Assembly (NCBI GenBank): GCA_000023725.1
Contig: CP001673.1
Span: forward strand, 1,932,342-1,996,341
Direction of reading: 5' to 3'
Length of the DNA stretch: 64,000 nucleotides
Source of the DNA: Flavobacteriaceae bacterium 3519-10
GTDB lineage: Bacteria; Bacteroidota; Bacteroidia; Flavobacteriales; Weeksellaceae
Below, in pieces: positions 35,560-44,027 of this stretch. The notes beneath the pieces were generated by a model that was given only the letters and a program-made list of their open reading frames with translations, did not search any database and was not told where the DNA came from. The position numbers and the translations under genes are program-made. Every line of letters begins with the position of its first letter. Position 1 is the stretch's first letter.

Positions 35560-36939
35560 TCAGTCTTTTTTCTTCATCAAAAAACCCATCAACAAAAATG
35601 CGACGCTGATCCACAGGTACGTAAGACCATTCGGCGAACTGAAAGTGCCAAGAAGCACCACAACAATTCCGAAAATCGCGATCACCGTCATCACGATCTT
35701 AAGGATTTTATTGCCTGTGAACACATTTTTCCTGAAAAGCCGGAACAGGCCAATGAAAAGCGCGCCATTCACCAGATAAATAAACACGATCGGAATAGCG
35801 GATAAATCGAAAATCCTAGAAACGAAAAAAGCGTTCGAATTGGTTTCGTAATAGATCAAAAGATAAATTGCAATTAAGGCAAGACCCAGCAGAGCGCTGT
35901 TTACGGGCATTCTGGTTTTCTGGTTGATCACATCAAGGTTCAGCACCTTTTTAGATTTCGGCAGATTCGAAAACTGAAACGGAACGCGTATCGTGGCCAG
36001 TAACAGGCCGTTCGCAGCACCCAAAACCGAAATAATAATAAAAAGCTGCATAATCAGCGCACCCGAATCAGCAGCAATTTTTCTCGAAAACTCAGTAATA
36101 TAAGTATCTTTTAACCTGATGATTTGGTCGCCACTGATCCGGAAAACAATTCCCATGTAGTAAGAAACATAAATCACAGTAACTGCAACAGTTCCGATGA
36201 TCAGAGCTTTGGGTAGGTTTTTTCTTGAATTTTTAATCTCACCGGAAATCTGTGTGGCAATGTACCAACCATCAAATGCAAATGAAATGGGCACAAAACT
36301 CGCCGCGATCAACAATAGAAAAGTTTGGTTATCACTTACGTTTTTGGCAGCGTAGGCAAAGGTGTTCGCTTCTTCCACATCGCCTTTAACCAAGCTTAAA
36401 ATTCCGAGTGACGCGATGAAGATCAGCGGCAGCACTTTAAGAACCATTGTAAGCTGCTGAAAGATTCCGCTGCTTTTCGGCCTGAAAATATTAAACGCAA
36501 AAAATATCAGCAGGTTTACCGAGCCAATCAGCATAAAATGAAGAGGCGTAGGTTCAAACGCCATAAACTCAGCGCACAGATGCGCAATATAAATCCCTGA
36601 AACCGTAAACAGTACAGCAGTGAGCAGCGGATAAAACAAAACCATGTACATCCAGCCGACAAAATAGCTTGCGGTTTCGCCAAAGCGGAAATTCACGTAA
36701 TTCAAAACTCCGCCGTCTTTAGGAAGCACTTCGGCATAGTTAGCCATCGAAATAGCCCCGAAAACCACGCTTACGCCCACGATAATAAAACCCAGAAGTC
36801 CGGCCAAAATATTACCCTGGGTCGCGACCAGCACGTCATCCACTTTAAAAAAAATGCCCGAACCGATTACCTGGCCAATCACCATAGAAATTGCGGTAAA
36901 CAAGCCGTATTTTGCTTCGAGTTGCGGATTTTTATCCAT
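35560..36939 (-). CDS. APC-family amino acid permease
   Basis: 459 residues with about twelve hydrophobic helices. The N-terminus KYGLFTAISMVIGQVIGSGIFF is the APC helix-1 motif (unwound substrate site GSGIF). The family imports or exchanges amino acids with proton or antiport coupling at the inner membrane; specificity is not readable. It lies 47 bp downstream of the ABC-F gene on the same strand and may be co-transcribed, but there is no obvious functional link. Confidence 0.88.
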   Translation of the reverse strand: MDKNPQLEAKYGLFTAISMVIGQVIGSGIFFKVDDVLVATQGNILAGLLGFIIVGVSVVFGAISMANYAEVLPKDGGVLNYVNFRFGETASYFVGWMYMVLFYPLLTAVLFTVSGIYIAHLCAEFMAFEPTPLHFMLIGSVNLLIFFAFNIFRPKSSGIFQQLTMVLKVLPLIFIASLGILSLVKGDVEEANTFAYAAKNVSDNQTFLLLIAASFVPISFAFDGWYIATQISGEIKNSRKNLPKALIIGTVAVTVIYVSYYMGIVFRISGDQIIRLKDTYITEFSRKIAADSGALIMQLFIIISVLGAANGLLLATIRVPFQFSNLPKSKKVLNLDVINQKTRMPVNSALLGLALIAIYLLIYYETNSNAFFVSRIFDLSAIPIVFIYLVNGALFIGLFRLFRKNVFTGNKILKIVMTVIAIFGIVVVLLGTFSSPNGLTYLWISVAFLLMGFLMKKKD

Positions 36940-36986
36940 TGATTTTCGGGTAGAAATAGATTAGTGATAAATAATACAGCGAAACA

Positions 36987-38879
36987 TTAATCCTGCAGTT
37001 CAAGCCAACGCAGTTCCAGATTTTCGAGTTCGTTGCCTATTTTTTCGAGTTCGGTGGAAAGAACGGAGATTTTATCGTAATCGGTTTCGTTATTAAGTTT
37101 TTCAAGGATTTCCGCGCGATTTTTCTCGAGTTTCGGCATTTCCTTATCTATCATTTCTAGTTCACGCTGTTCTTTAAATGATAATTTACGCTGACTCTGG
37201 ACCGGTTTCGGCGCATCCTGTTTGATCACAACTTCTGCGGGTTTAGCCACTTCCTGTTTTACAGCAACCTGATTTTTCTTACTTTGTTCCTGGCTCCTTG
37301 CCTCACGATATTCCGAAAAATTACCCACAAAATCTTTGATTTTTCCCTGACCTTCGAACGCAAGAACATGATCAACAATTCGATCCATGAAATATCTGTC
37401 GTGCGAAACAATGATTAAACTACCCTGAAACTGCAGCAGGAAATTCTCCAAAACCGTAAGCGTCGGCAAATCCAGATCGTTTGTAGGTTCATCAAAAATC
37501 AGGAAATTCGGATTCCGATAAAGCACGTACATCAGGTGCAGACGGCGTTTTTCACCTCCTGAAAGTTTTGAAATCGGCGAATACTGCGTCTGGTCATCAA
37601 ACAAAAACAAACGCAGAAACTGCGAGGCAGAAATGGTGCGACCGTTTGCGAGCGGAAAATTCTCACCAATTTCTCTGATGAAATCAATCACGCGTTCGTC
37701 TTCTTTATATTTCAAACCTTTTTGGGAGAAATACCCGAATTTAATGGTTTCTCCGGTTTCTATTTCGCCATTATCATAAGGTTCAAGGCCTTGAATGATG
37801 TTTAAAAGCGTCGATTTTCCGGTTCCGTTATCGCCAACGATCCCAATTTTTTCGCCGCGCTGAAACTGATAACTGAAATCTTTAAGTAAAACCTTAGAGC
37901 CGAAACTTTTATCGATGTGGCGAAGTTCGAGGATTTTTTTTCCGAGTCGCTTCATTTCAAAATCCAGCTCCAGTTTATCTTTTCGCGTATCCTGTTTGGC
38001 AACTTTCTCGGTCTCATAAAAGTCACCGATGCGCGATTTAGACTTGGTTGTGCGCGCTTTGGGCTGGCGGCGCATCCACTCAAGTTCTTTGCGGTAAAGA
38101 TTTTGGGCTTTATCGATTGTCGAATTTAAATTGTCTTCACGAATTATTTTATTCTCAAGATAAGTCGCGTAGCTTCCGTTGTGCACGTAAAGGTTATTAT
38201 CTTCCATTTCCCAGATCATATCGCAGACTGCGTCGAGAAAATAACGGTCGTGCGTCACCAGCAGCAACGTAATTTTCGCTTTAGAAAGATAATTTTCAAG
38301 CCATTCTACCATTTCCACGTCGAGGTGGTTGGTCGGCTCATCCATAATTAACAGGATGTGGCGGTGCTCGGCGCGGGTTTCTGTAAGAAGTTTCGCTAAA
38401 GCCACACGTTTGATCTGCCCCCCCGAAAGCGTTCCCATTTTCGCCTCCAAATCAGTGATTTTCAGCTGCGTAAGTATCTGCTTCATTTCATTTTCGAGGT
38501 CCCAGGCTTTATGAAGTTCCATCTGCGCAAGGGCTTTGTCGAGATCATCAGGATCTTCGGTATGAAGCGCGTGGTGATAACTTTTCACCGCCATTATAGG
38601 TGCTGAATCGAGTGTCATCATGAATTCTTCAATCGAAAGTCCAGAATCGAACTCAATTTCCTGATCGAACAGAACCACCTGAATATCCTTGCTAATCACA
38701 ACGTTGCCAGAATCCGCAATCTCGGTTCCCATCAAAATTTTAAGCAAAGTAGATTTGCCGCTGCCGTTTTTGGCTACGATCGCGATCTTATCGCCTTCAT
38801 TTACATTAAAAGCGATGTCTTTAAACAGCACTTTTAAACCATAAGATTTTGTAAGATTTTCGGCGGAAACGTAATTCAT
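36987..38879 (-). CDS. ABC-F family ATPase (Uup-like)
   Basis: 630 residues with two ATPase domains on one chain and no membrane domain. Domain 1: [41 protein letters not shown]. Domain 2: [39 protein letters not shown] helical linker (about 230-310) lies between and a C-terminal charged coiled coil (about 550-630, LEMIDKEMPKLEKNRAEIL) follows, as in Uup. ABC-F proteins bind the ribosome E site and modulate translation; Uup-like members also affect DNA rearrangements. Both catalytic glutamates are intact. Confidence 0.92.
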   Translation of the reverse strand: MNYVSAENLTKSYGLKVLFKDIAFNVNEGDKIAIVAKNGSGKSTLLKILMGTEIADSGNVVISKDIQVVLFDQEIEFDSGLSIEEFMMTLDSAPIMAVKSYHHALHTEDPDDLDKALAQMELHKAWDLENEMKQILTQLKITDLEAKMGTLSGGQIKRVALAKLLTETRAEHRHILLIMDEPTNHLDVEMVEWLENYLSKAKITLLLVTHDRYFLDAVCDMIWEMEDNNLYVHNGSYATYLENKIIREDNLNSTIDKAQNLYRKELEWMRRQPKARTTKSKSRIGDFYETEKVAKQDTRKDKLELDFEMKRLGKKILELRHIDKSFGSKVLLKDFSYQFQRGEKIGIVGDNGTGKSTLLNIIQGLEPYDNGEIETGETIKFGYFSQKGLKYKEDERVIDFIREIGENFPLANGRTISASQFLRLFLFDDQTQYSPISKLSGGEKRRLHLMYVLYRNPNFLIFDEPTNDLDLPTLTVLENFLLQFQGSLIIVSHDRYFMDRIVDHVLAFEGQGKIKDFVGNFSEYREARSQEQSKKNQVAVKQEVAKPAEVVIKQDAPKPVQSQRKLSFKEQRELEMIDKEMPKLEKNRAEILEKLNNETDYDKISVLSTELEKIGNELENLELRWLELQD

Positions 38880-39013
38880 CAGGATTTCGGATTTGGAATT
38901 TTTGCGAAAGTACTGAATTTTAGGCAGATTCTTTCGGGGTCATTTTAATAGATTTAAACTTAAATTTTTAAGAAGATGCTGATTTTACCTTAAAAAAGTG
39001 AATTTTTTGAGAA

Positions 39014-39877
39014 TTAATCAAGCGTCAGTCTTTTCAAAGACCACAAACTTCCATTGTACACATTCACGTCCACTTTGGTATTGATGCCATACACAATTCC
39101 GTTTTCGGTGAACTGCCAAATGTCCCAGTTTGCATGCGGCGCCGGCTGCGGTACGTCATTATAATTGGCGAGCCAAAGCGGGTAATCGTCGAACTCACCT
39201 TTAAGAAAATCGTTGTAATAATGGTAATAAGTGTAGATGATGGGTTTTTCGCCATAGGTTTCCTCTACGATCCTGCACCATATCTTAAGATCTTCTACAA
39301 GTTTTGCGTTGGATTTCCGTTTCGGGACTTTTTCAATATCAAGAATTGGCGGCAAATCTCCTTCTTCGAGTTTTACATTTTCGAGAAAATTGTTGGCCTG
39401 ACGCACCGGATCCTCGTCTGCGCGGTAAAAATGGTAAGCACCGCGGATGAGTTGATGTTGCTTGGCAAGCTGCCAGAAATCGTCAAAATTACGGTCGCTG
39501 CTGCGGTTTCCCATGGTAGCGCGCAAAACCACGAATTCTATCGGAATGGCGCGGTTGGCTATACTCAAACTGTCCCACGCGATATCTTCTTTCCGCTGAT
39601 AATGAGACATGTCGATGCCGAAAGTTTTGTCGTTGTAATCTGCAATTATTCGGTTAATTCTGTTTTCCTCGAATTCGGTATTGGAAAGAGTCTTATGCTC
39701 GAATTTATTAAAATACATCGCGTAATAGAAAGCTATTTTCTGCTTAAGGTAAAAACCGGTTCCGAGCAGTGCTGCAGCGAGAATTACAAGCAGTATCTCC
39801 CGTCGCAAAAGGAAATGTCTTCTGCGGTTCTTATGTATTTTTCGGGTGGTTTTTCTCTTCGTAGTTTTCTTTGCCAT
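39014..39877 (-). CDS. Glycoside hydrolase family 25 lysozyme
   Basis: 287 residues from the ATG at 39877. The frame extends to a TTG at 39886, but that codon lies inside the predicted -7 element, so the ATG is chosen. A very basic N-terminus (AKKTTKRKTTRKIHKNRRRH) precedes one membrane helix (ILLVILAAALLGTGFYL), a signal anchor. The GH25 domain has TFGIDMSHYQ (first Asp), PIEFVVLRATMG, LIRGAYHFYR, PPILDIEKV (catalytic Asp-Glu) and PIIYTYYHYY. It cleaves the beta-1,4 bond of peptidoglycan, probably for wall turnover. TATTTTTG ends 6 bp from the ATG. Confidence 0.92.
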   Translation of the reverse strand: MAKKTTKRKTTRKIHKNRRRHFLLRREILLVILAAALLGTGFYLKQKIAFYYAMYFNKFEHKTLSNTEFEENRINRIIADYNDKTFGIDMSHYQRKEDIAWDSLSIANRAIPIEFVVLRATMGNRSSDRNFDDFWQLAKQHQLIRGAYHFYRADEDPVRQANNFLENVKLEEGDLPPILDIEKVPKRKSNAKLVEDLKIWCRIVEETYGEKPIIYTYYHYYNDFLKGEFDDYPLWLANYNDVPQPAPHANWDIWQFTENGIVYGINTKVDVNVYNGSLWSLKRLTLD

Positions 39878-39883
39878 GAAGTG

Positions 39884-39891
39884 CAAAAATA
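39884..39891 (-). promoter_or_regulatory. -7 element adjoining the GH25 start
   Basis: TATTTTTG on minus, 6 bp (CACTTC) from the ATG at 39877. It decides against the longer TTG start at 39886, which it overlaps. Confidence 0.48.
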
Positions 39892-39917
39892 GTTTTTTTT
39901 ATAAGAAATTTAGAGTT

Positions 39918-39966
39918 TTATATTTCGCCAAAACTCGTTTTATTTCCTAATTTTGGCGGAATATAA
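39918..39966. repeat. Left palindrome of the ATPase cassette
   Basis: TTATATTTCGCCAAAA (39918-39933) is the complement of TTTTGGCGGAATATAA (39951-39966) at 15 of 16 positions. The centre CTCGTTTTATTTCCTAA is nearly the same as the centre of the right palindrome. It ends 10 bp before the preferred ATG of the ATPase gene. Confidence 0.85.
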
Positions 39967-39976
39967 TTTTTTGCAA

Positions 39977-41392
39977 ATGTCAGGATTAATCGGTAGAACC
40001 TACGAACTTGGATTGCTGAAAGAAACACTTAACACAGACAAATCCGAGCTTATTGCCGTTTATGGAAGGCGGCGCGTTGGCAAAACTTTTCTGATCAGAG
40101 AATTTTTTAAGAACAAAATCATTTTCGAGGTTTCCGGGTTATACCACGGCTCAATGCGGGATCAGCTCAGTAATTTTGCAAAAGAAATCAATAAAAAATC
40201 CAAAAAAAACAATACAGAAAATCCCCAGAACTGGTTCGATGCATTTTTACTTCTGGAACAGCGGCTTGACCGCCAGAAATCTGCCGGAAAAAAAGTGGTA
40301 TTTATCGACGAATTTCCGTGGATGGCCACCGCAAGATCAAAATTCCTCACTGCTTTCGAGCATTTCTGGAACAGCTACTGTACAAAGCGAAACGACCTCA
40401 TCATTGTAATTTGCGGCTCCGCTGCTTCGTACATGCTGCAAAAAATCATCCGCAATAAAGGCGGTCTTCATAATCGGATCACGCGGCAAATCCGTTTGCT
40501 GCCCTTCAATCTGCATGAAGCGGATCTCTTCCTTAAAAGCCGGGGTATCCGATATACCCAATATGACGTGGCTCAGATTTACATGGCGATGGGCGGCGTG
40601 CCTCATTATCTGGAAAAACTTCAAAAAGGACTGAGCGTTGCCCAGAACATTGATGAGCTATGCTTCACCAAAGACGGCCTGCTGCGGACAGAATTCGATC
40701 AGTTATACGCCTCGTTGTTCGATGATTCGAACAAACATCTTTTGATTATCAGAACATTGGCAAAATCAAATAAAGGCCTTACGCGCAAGGAACTGCTGGA
40801 TCAGACGAGGTTACCAAGTGGCGGAGATATTTCGCTGAAGCTTGCCGAACTTATAGAATCGGGATTTGTGACTGAGTATAACTATTATGGCAATAAAATA
40901 CAGCTTACCCTTTACCGCTTGTCCGACGAATATTCTAAATTTTATCTTAAGTTTATTCAGCAGAATCAAAACAGTGGTCCCGGAACGTGGCAACGGCTAC
41001 AGAAATCGGCCAGTTATGCTTCGTGGTCAGGTTTCAGTTTCGAAACGGTTTGCCTGAAGCATATTTCGCAGATTAAAAAAGCATTAAGGATCGATGCGAT
41101 CTATTCGGTGAACAGCAGCTGGTTTAATGCCAATGCGCAGGTAGATCTGTTGATTGACCGTGACGACAATATTATGAATGTATGCGAAATGAAATTTTAT
41201 AACGCACCGTTCGCCATCGACAAAAAATATTATTTAAATCTTAAAAACAAAATAGCTGAGCTGCAGCAATATACAACTACATCCAAAAATATTTACCTCA
41301 CAATGGTTACTGCCTTTGGTTTAAAGGAAAACGAATATAGCCGCGAATTGGTGGAAAACAGAGTAGAAATGAAGAATTTGTTCGCAGAATAA
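39977..41392 (+). CDS. Mobile-type AAA ATPase with C-terminal DUF234/PD-(D/E)XK-like domain
   Basis: 471 residues from the ATG at 39977 (MSGLIGRTYELG); the frame is open from 39953, but this adds residues overlapping the palindrome. Residues 1-220 are an archaeal-type ATPase (PF01637-like): YGRRRVGKTFLI (Walker A, 30-37), VVFIDEFPW (Walker B), VICGSAASYM (sensor). A winged-helix segment follows (about 270-320), then a C-terminal domain whose AQVDLLIDRDDNI and VCEMKFY give the Asp and Glu-x-Lys of a PD-(D/E)XK nuclease fold. Such proteins are scattered and multi-copy in bacteria and archaea. Bracketed by matching palindromes; it looks like an inserted single-gene unit. Biological role unknown. 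Confidence 0.87.
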   Translation: MSGLIGRTYELGLLKETLNTDKSELIAVYGRRRVGKTFLIREFFKNKIIFEVSGLYHGSMRDQLSNFAKEINKKSKKNNTENPQNWFDAFLLLEQRLDRQKSAGKKVVFIDEFPWMATARSKFLTAFEHFWNSYCTKRNDLIIVICGSAASYMLQKIIRNKGGLHNRITRQIRLLPFNLHEADLFLKSRGIRYTQYDVAQIYMAMGGVPHYLEKLQKGLSVAQNIDELCFTKDGLLRTEFDQLYASLFDDSNKHLLIIRTLAKSNKGLTRKELLDQTRLPSGGDISLKLAELIESGFVTEYNYYGNKIQLTLYRLSDEYSKFYLKFIQQNQNSGPGTWQRLQKSASYASWSGFSFETVCLKHISQIKKALRIDAIYSVNSSWFNANAQVDLLIDRDDNIMNVCEMKFYNAPFAIDKKYYLNLKNKIAELQQYTTTSKNIYLTMVTAFGLKENEYSRELVENRVEMKNLFAE

Positions 41393-41397
41393 AAAAC

Positions 41398-41444
41398 TAT
41401 AATCCGCCAAAACTCATTTTTTTTAAGAGTTTTGGCGGATTATA
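41398..41444. repeat. Right palindrome of the ATPase cassette
   Basis: Perfect 18-bp inverted repeat: TATAATCCGCCAAAACTC (41398-41415) with GAGTTTTGGCGGATTATA (41427-41444), loop ATTTTTTTTAA. It starts 5 bp past the ATPase stop codon. It shares CGCCAAAACTC and the T-rich centre with the left palindrome and may also terminate transcription. Confidence 0.9.
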
Positions 41445-41484
41445 AATTTATATTAAAATAAACTACAACCTGATTTACTGTAGT

Positions 41485-43878
41485 TTACGCTCCATAAGGA
41501 ATCCAGATGTTTTTTATTTCTGTAGCATGGCGGAGGAACTCCTGTCCTTCGCCGTGTGACGTATCGAGCCAGTTGCGGTATTTGCCGAAATTCACCCATG
41601 ACCGTTTCATCGAATCGGTCGCGAGCATTTCAATTTCGCGGCTTCCCTCGCGGCTGCCGAAAAACCATATACCTTCTACATTATAATGCTTTGCGAGTTC
41701 TTTTGCGAGTTCGTCTTTGGGTCCGGTCACAATGTTAACGGTTCCGCCCGGCACATCAGATGTTTCCAGAATCTGATAGAAATCGGTTGCTGAAAAAGGA
41801 TGTTTTTCAGAAGGTACCACCACCACTTTATTGCCCATCGCAATTGCCGGAATTACCGTTGAAATAAATCCAAGCAGAGGATTTTCCTCAGGACAGATCA
41901 CCGCCATAACGCCGATAGGCTCGGGCATTGCCAATGTAACCATCCGCTGGACGGTTGAATGGGCGGCACCATCGTACTTGTCCGCATAGGCTGCATAAGT
42001 ATAAATGCGTTCAATTGATTTTTCAACCTCATCTTTAGCGGAATCGAGCGACTGATCGGTCATCTGCACGATTCTTTCTGCAAATTCGTCTGCACGGATG
42101 GCTAAATTTTCTGCAATGTAGTATAAAACCTGCGCGCGTGCATGCCCCGTCATTCCTGCCCAGGATTTCTCGGCGTGTGCGGCTTCCACTGCATTGCGGA
42201 TGTCTTTTCTGTTGCCTTCCGAAACCTCGCCGATATATTCTCCGAACGAATTTTTTATTTCTGTGCTGTAACCTCCGTCAGGCCTTGCCTGTTTTCCGCC
42301 AATATACATTTTAGTTGTGCGGTCGATATCAGCCAGACTGTTTAAATTCTTGCGCGGCGCTGATGATTTTTCCGTCTTAGGAACGGAAGGTTGCTCCGCG
42401 AAATCATCTTCGACCCGGGGTTTCATGTATTCGTAAAGACCTTCCCTGCCACCTTCGCGACCGAAACCGGATTCTCTGTAACCGCCAAATCCCGCCGCCG
42501 CATCAAACTGATTGGTACAATTGATCCAGACACTTCCAACCTTCACTTTGGGAGCGATATCGAGTGCAAGATTGATATTTTCTGTCCATATGCTTGCAGC
42601 CAGTCCATAGCGCGAATTATTTGCCAAGGGCAGGGCTTCCGTGTGCGATCTGAACGTCATAGCTACCAGAACAGGCCCAAAAATTTCTACCTGTGCAATT
42701 ACTGAACTCGTAGCAACATCTGTGAATAAAGTCGGAGGATAGAAATAACCCTGTTTTGGCACTGCATTTTTCGATTGGTAAAGTGTGCATCCTTCCTTAA
42801 CGCCCAGTTTCACCATATCGTCAATGGTTTTGAACTGTTCTTTGGAGACAATTGCGCCCATATCGACGGTTTTATCTAATGGATCGCCTATGCGCAGCGT
42901 GTCCATCCGCGCCCTTAATTTCTGATAGAATTTTTCTGAAACACTTTCCTGAATGAGCAGTCTTGAACCTGCGCAGCAAACCTGTCCCTGATTGAACCAA
43001 ATTGCATCCACGATGCCTTCAACGGCAGAATCCAAATCAGCATCTTCGAAAACGATAAACGGAGATTTTCCACCCAATTCAAGTGATATTTTTTTGCCCG
43101 AACCTGCAATTTGTCGTCTTAAAACCTTACCAACATCCGTTGAGCCCGTAAAAGCGACTTTATGAACATCCGGATGGCCGACCAATGATGAGCCGGCTAC
43201 CGATCCTCTGCCAGTTACAATATTCACCACACCTTTCGGAAGCCCTACTTTATCGCAGATTTCAGCAAAGAGCAAAGACGTGAGCGACGTGAGTTCCGCC
43301 GGTTTAAGCACGACGGTATTTCCCATCGCAAGTGCCGGCGCAATTTTCCATGAAAGCATCATTAAAGGAAAGTTCCACGGAATAATCTGTGCAATTACGC
43401 CGACTTCTTTATAATCGCGAAATTCCGTATCCATCAGTTTTGCCCAACCGGCATGATGATAAAAATGGCGTGTCGCAATCGGAATATCCAGATCACGGGT
43501 TTCGCGGATCGGTTTACCGTTATCTAAAGTTTCTAACACTGCGAATAATCTCGAATGTTTCTGAATCTGCCGCGCAATGGCGTACAGATATTTCGCTCTC
43601 TCAAAACCACCGATTGCAACCCATTCCGGCAGTGCCTTGTTGGCAGCCTGCACGGCGTTGTTTACGTCGGTTTCGTCCGCTTCCGCGATCTTAGCGAGAA
43701 ATTCTTTTGTGGACGGATTGTGCGTATCTGCGTATTTTTCTGAGTTGGGTTTCACCCATTTCCCATCGATAAAAAGACCGAAGCTTCGTTTGTGAGCTTC
43801 CAGAAATTCTATTGCCGGTTTTGCTGTTTCAGGAGCGGGTCCGTAAACCATGGTTTCGTATATTTCTTTAATTTCCAT
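41485..43878 (-). CDS. Two-domain aldehyde dehydrogenase (ALDH16-like)
   Basis: 797 residues from the ATG at 43878 (MEIKEIYETMVYGP); upstream in-frame residues to 43950 are in a Ser/Tyr-rich non-coding-looking stretch. The first ALDH domain (about 1-480) is complete: PWNFPLMM, SLELGGKSPF (general-base Glu), FNQGQVCCAGSRL (nucleophile Cys), EIFGPV. A second domain (about 500-797) repeats the N-terminal ALDH part (AVICPEENPLLGFIS, VNIVTGPKDEL) but ends before a usable catalytic cysteine, so it is probably structural. Two-domain proteins of this kind resemble ALDH16. Located 149 bp after deoC on the same strand; it could oxidise acetaldehyde made by DeoC. Confidence 0.9.
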   Translation of the reverse strand: MEIKEIYETMVYGPAPETAKPAIEFLEAHKRSFGLFIDGKWVKPNSEKYADTHNPSTKEFLAKIAEADETDVNNAVQAANKALPEWVAIGGFERAKYLYAIARQIQKHSRLFAVLETLDNGKPIRETRDLDIPIATRHFYHHAGWAKLMDTEFRDYKEVGVIAQIIPWNFPLMMLSWKIAPALAMGNTVVLKPAELTSLTSLLFAEICDKVGLPKGVVNIVTGRGSVAGSSLVGHPDVHKVAFTGSTDVGKVLRRQIAGSGKKISLELGGKSPFIVFEDADLDSAVEGIVDAIWFNQGQVCCAGSRLLIQESVSEKFYQKLRARMDTLRIGDPLDKTVDMGAIVSKEQFKTIDDMVKLGVKEGCTLYQSKNAVPKQGYFYPPTLFTDVATSSVIAQVEIFGPVLVAMTFRSHTEALPLANNSRYGLAASIWTENINLALDIAPKVKVGSVWINCTNQFDAAAGFGGYRESGFGREGGREGLYEYMKPRVEDDFAEQPSVPKTEKSSAPRKNLNSLADIDRTTKMYIGGKQARPDGGYSTEIKNSFGEYIGEVSEGNRKDIRNAVEAAHAEKSWAGMTGHARAQVLYYIAENLAIRADEFAERIVQMTDQSLDSAKDEVEKSIERIYTYAAYADKYDGAAHSTVQRMVTLAMPEPIGVMAVICPEENPLLGFISTVIPAIAMGNKVVVVPSEKHPFSATDFYQILETSDVPGGTVNIVTGPKDELAKELAKHYNVEGIWFFGSREGSREIEMLATDSMKRSWVNFGKYRNWLDTSHGEGQEFLRHATEIKNIWIPYGA

Positions 43879-43943
43879 CACATTTTTGCTTGAAGAATGA
43901 TGATTATATTTTATTATCGTACTTGAATATTTTTTCTTCCATT

Positions 43944-44020
43944 GCCGCACTCCGACCTGAGTGCAACTCTCCGCCGCGGCAGAAGCCGGAATCCAGTTCT
44001 AAAGACGAGAAAAAGCGCCC
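43944..44020. repeat. Dispersed intergenic repeat, family B copy 4
   Basis: On plus: GCCGCACTCCGACCTGAGTG, CAACTCT, CCGCCGCGGC centre, AGAAGCCGGAATCC, and AAAAAGCGCCC end. The GCGCCC end lies 7 bp from the deoC stop codon. It fills the deoC-ALDH gap. Confidence 0.72.
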
Positions 44021-44027
44021 ATATAAT

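Noticed and set aside
39134-39892. 252-codon open frame on plus opposite the GH25 lysozyme gene
   Set aside because: Mirror frame of a well-supported gene; no family-like motif, and the lysozyme has intact catalytic residues, signal anchor and promoter.
41398-41444. Right palindrome as a simple terminator only
   Set aside because: It may terminate, but a matching palindrome on the other side of the gene, before its start codon, is not explained by that role.
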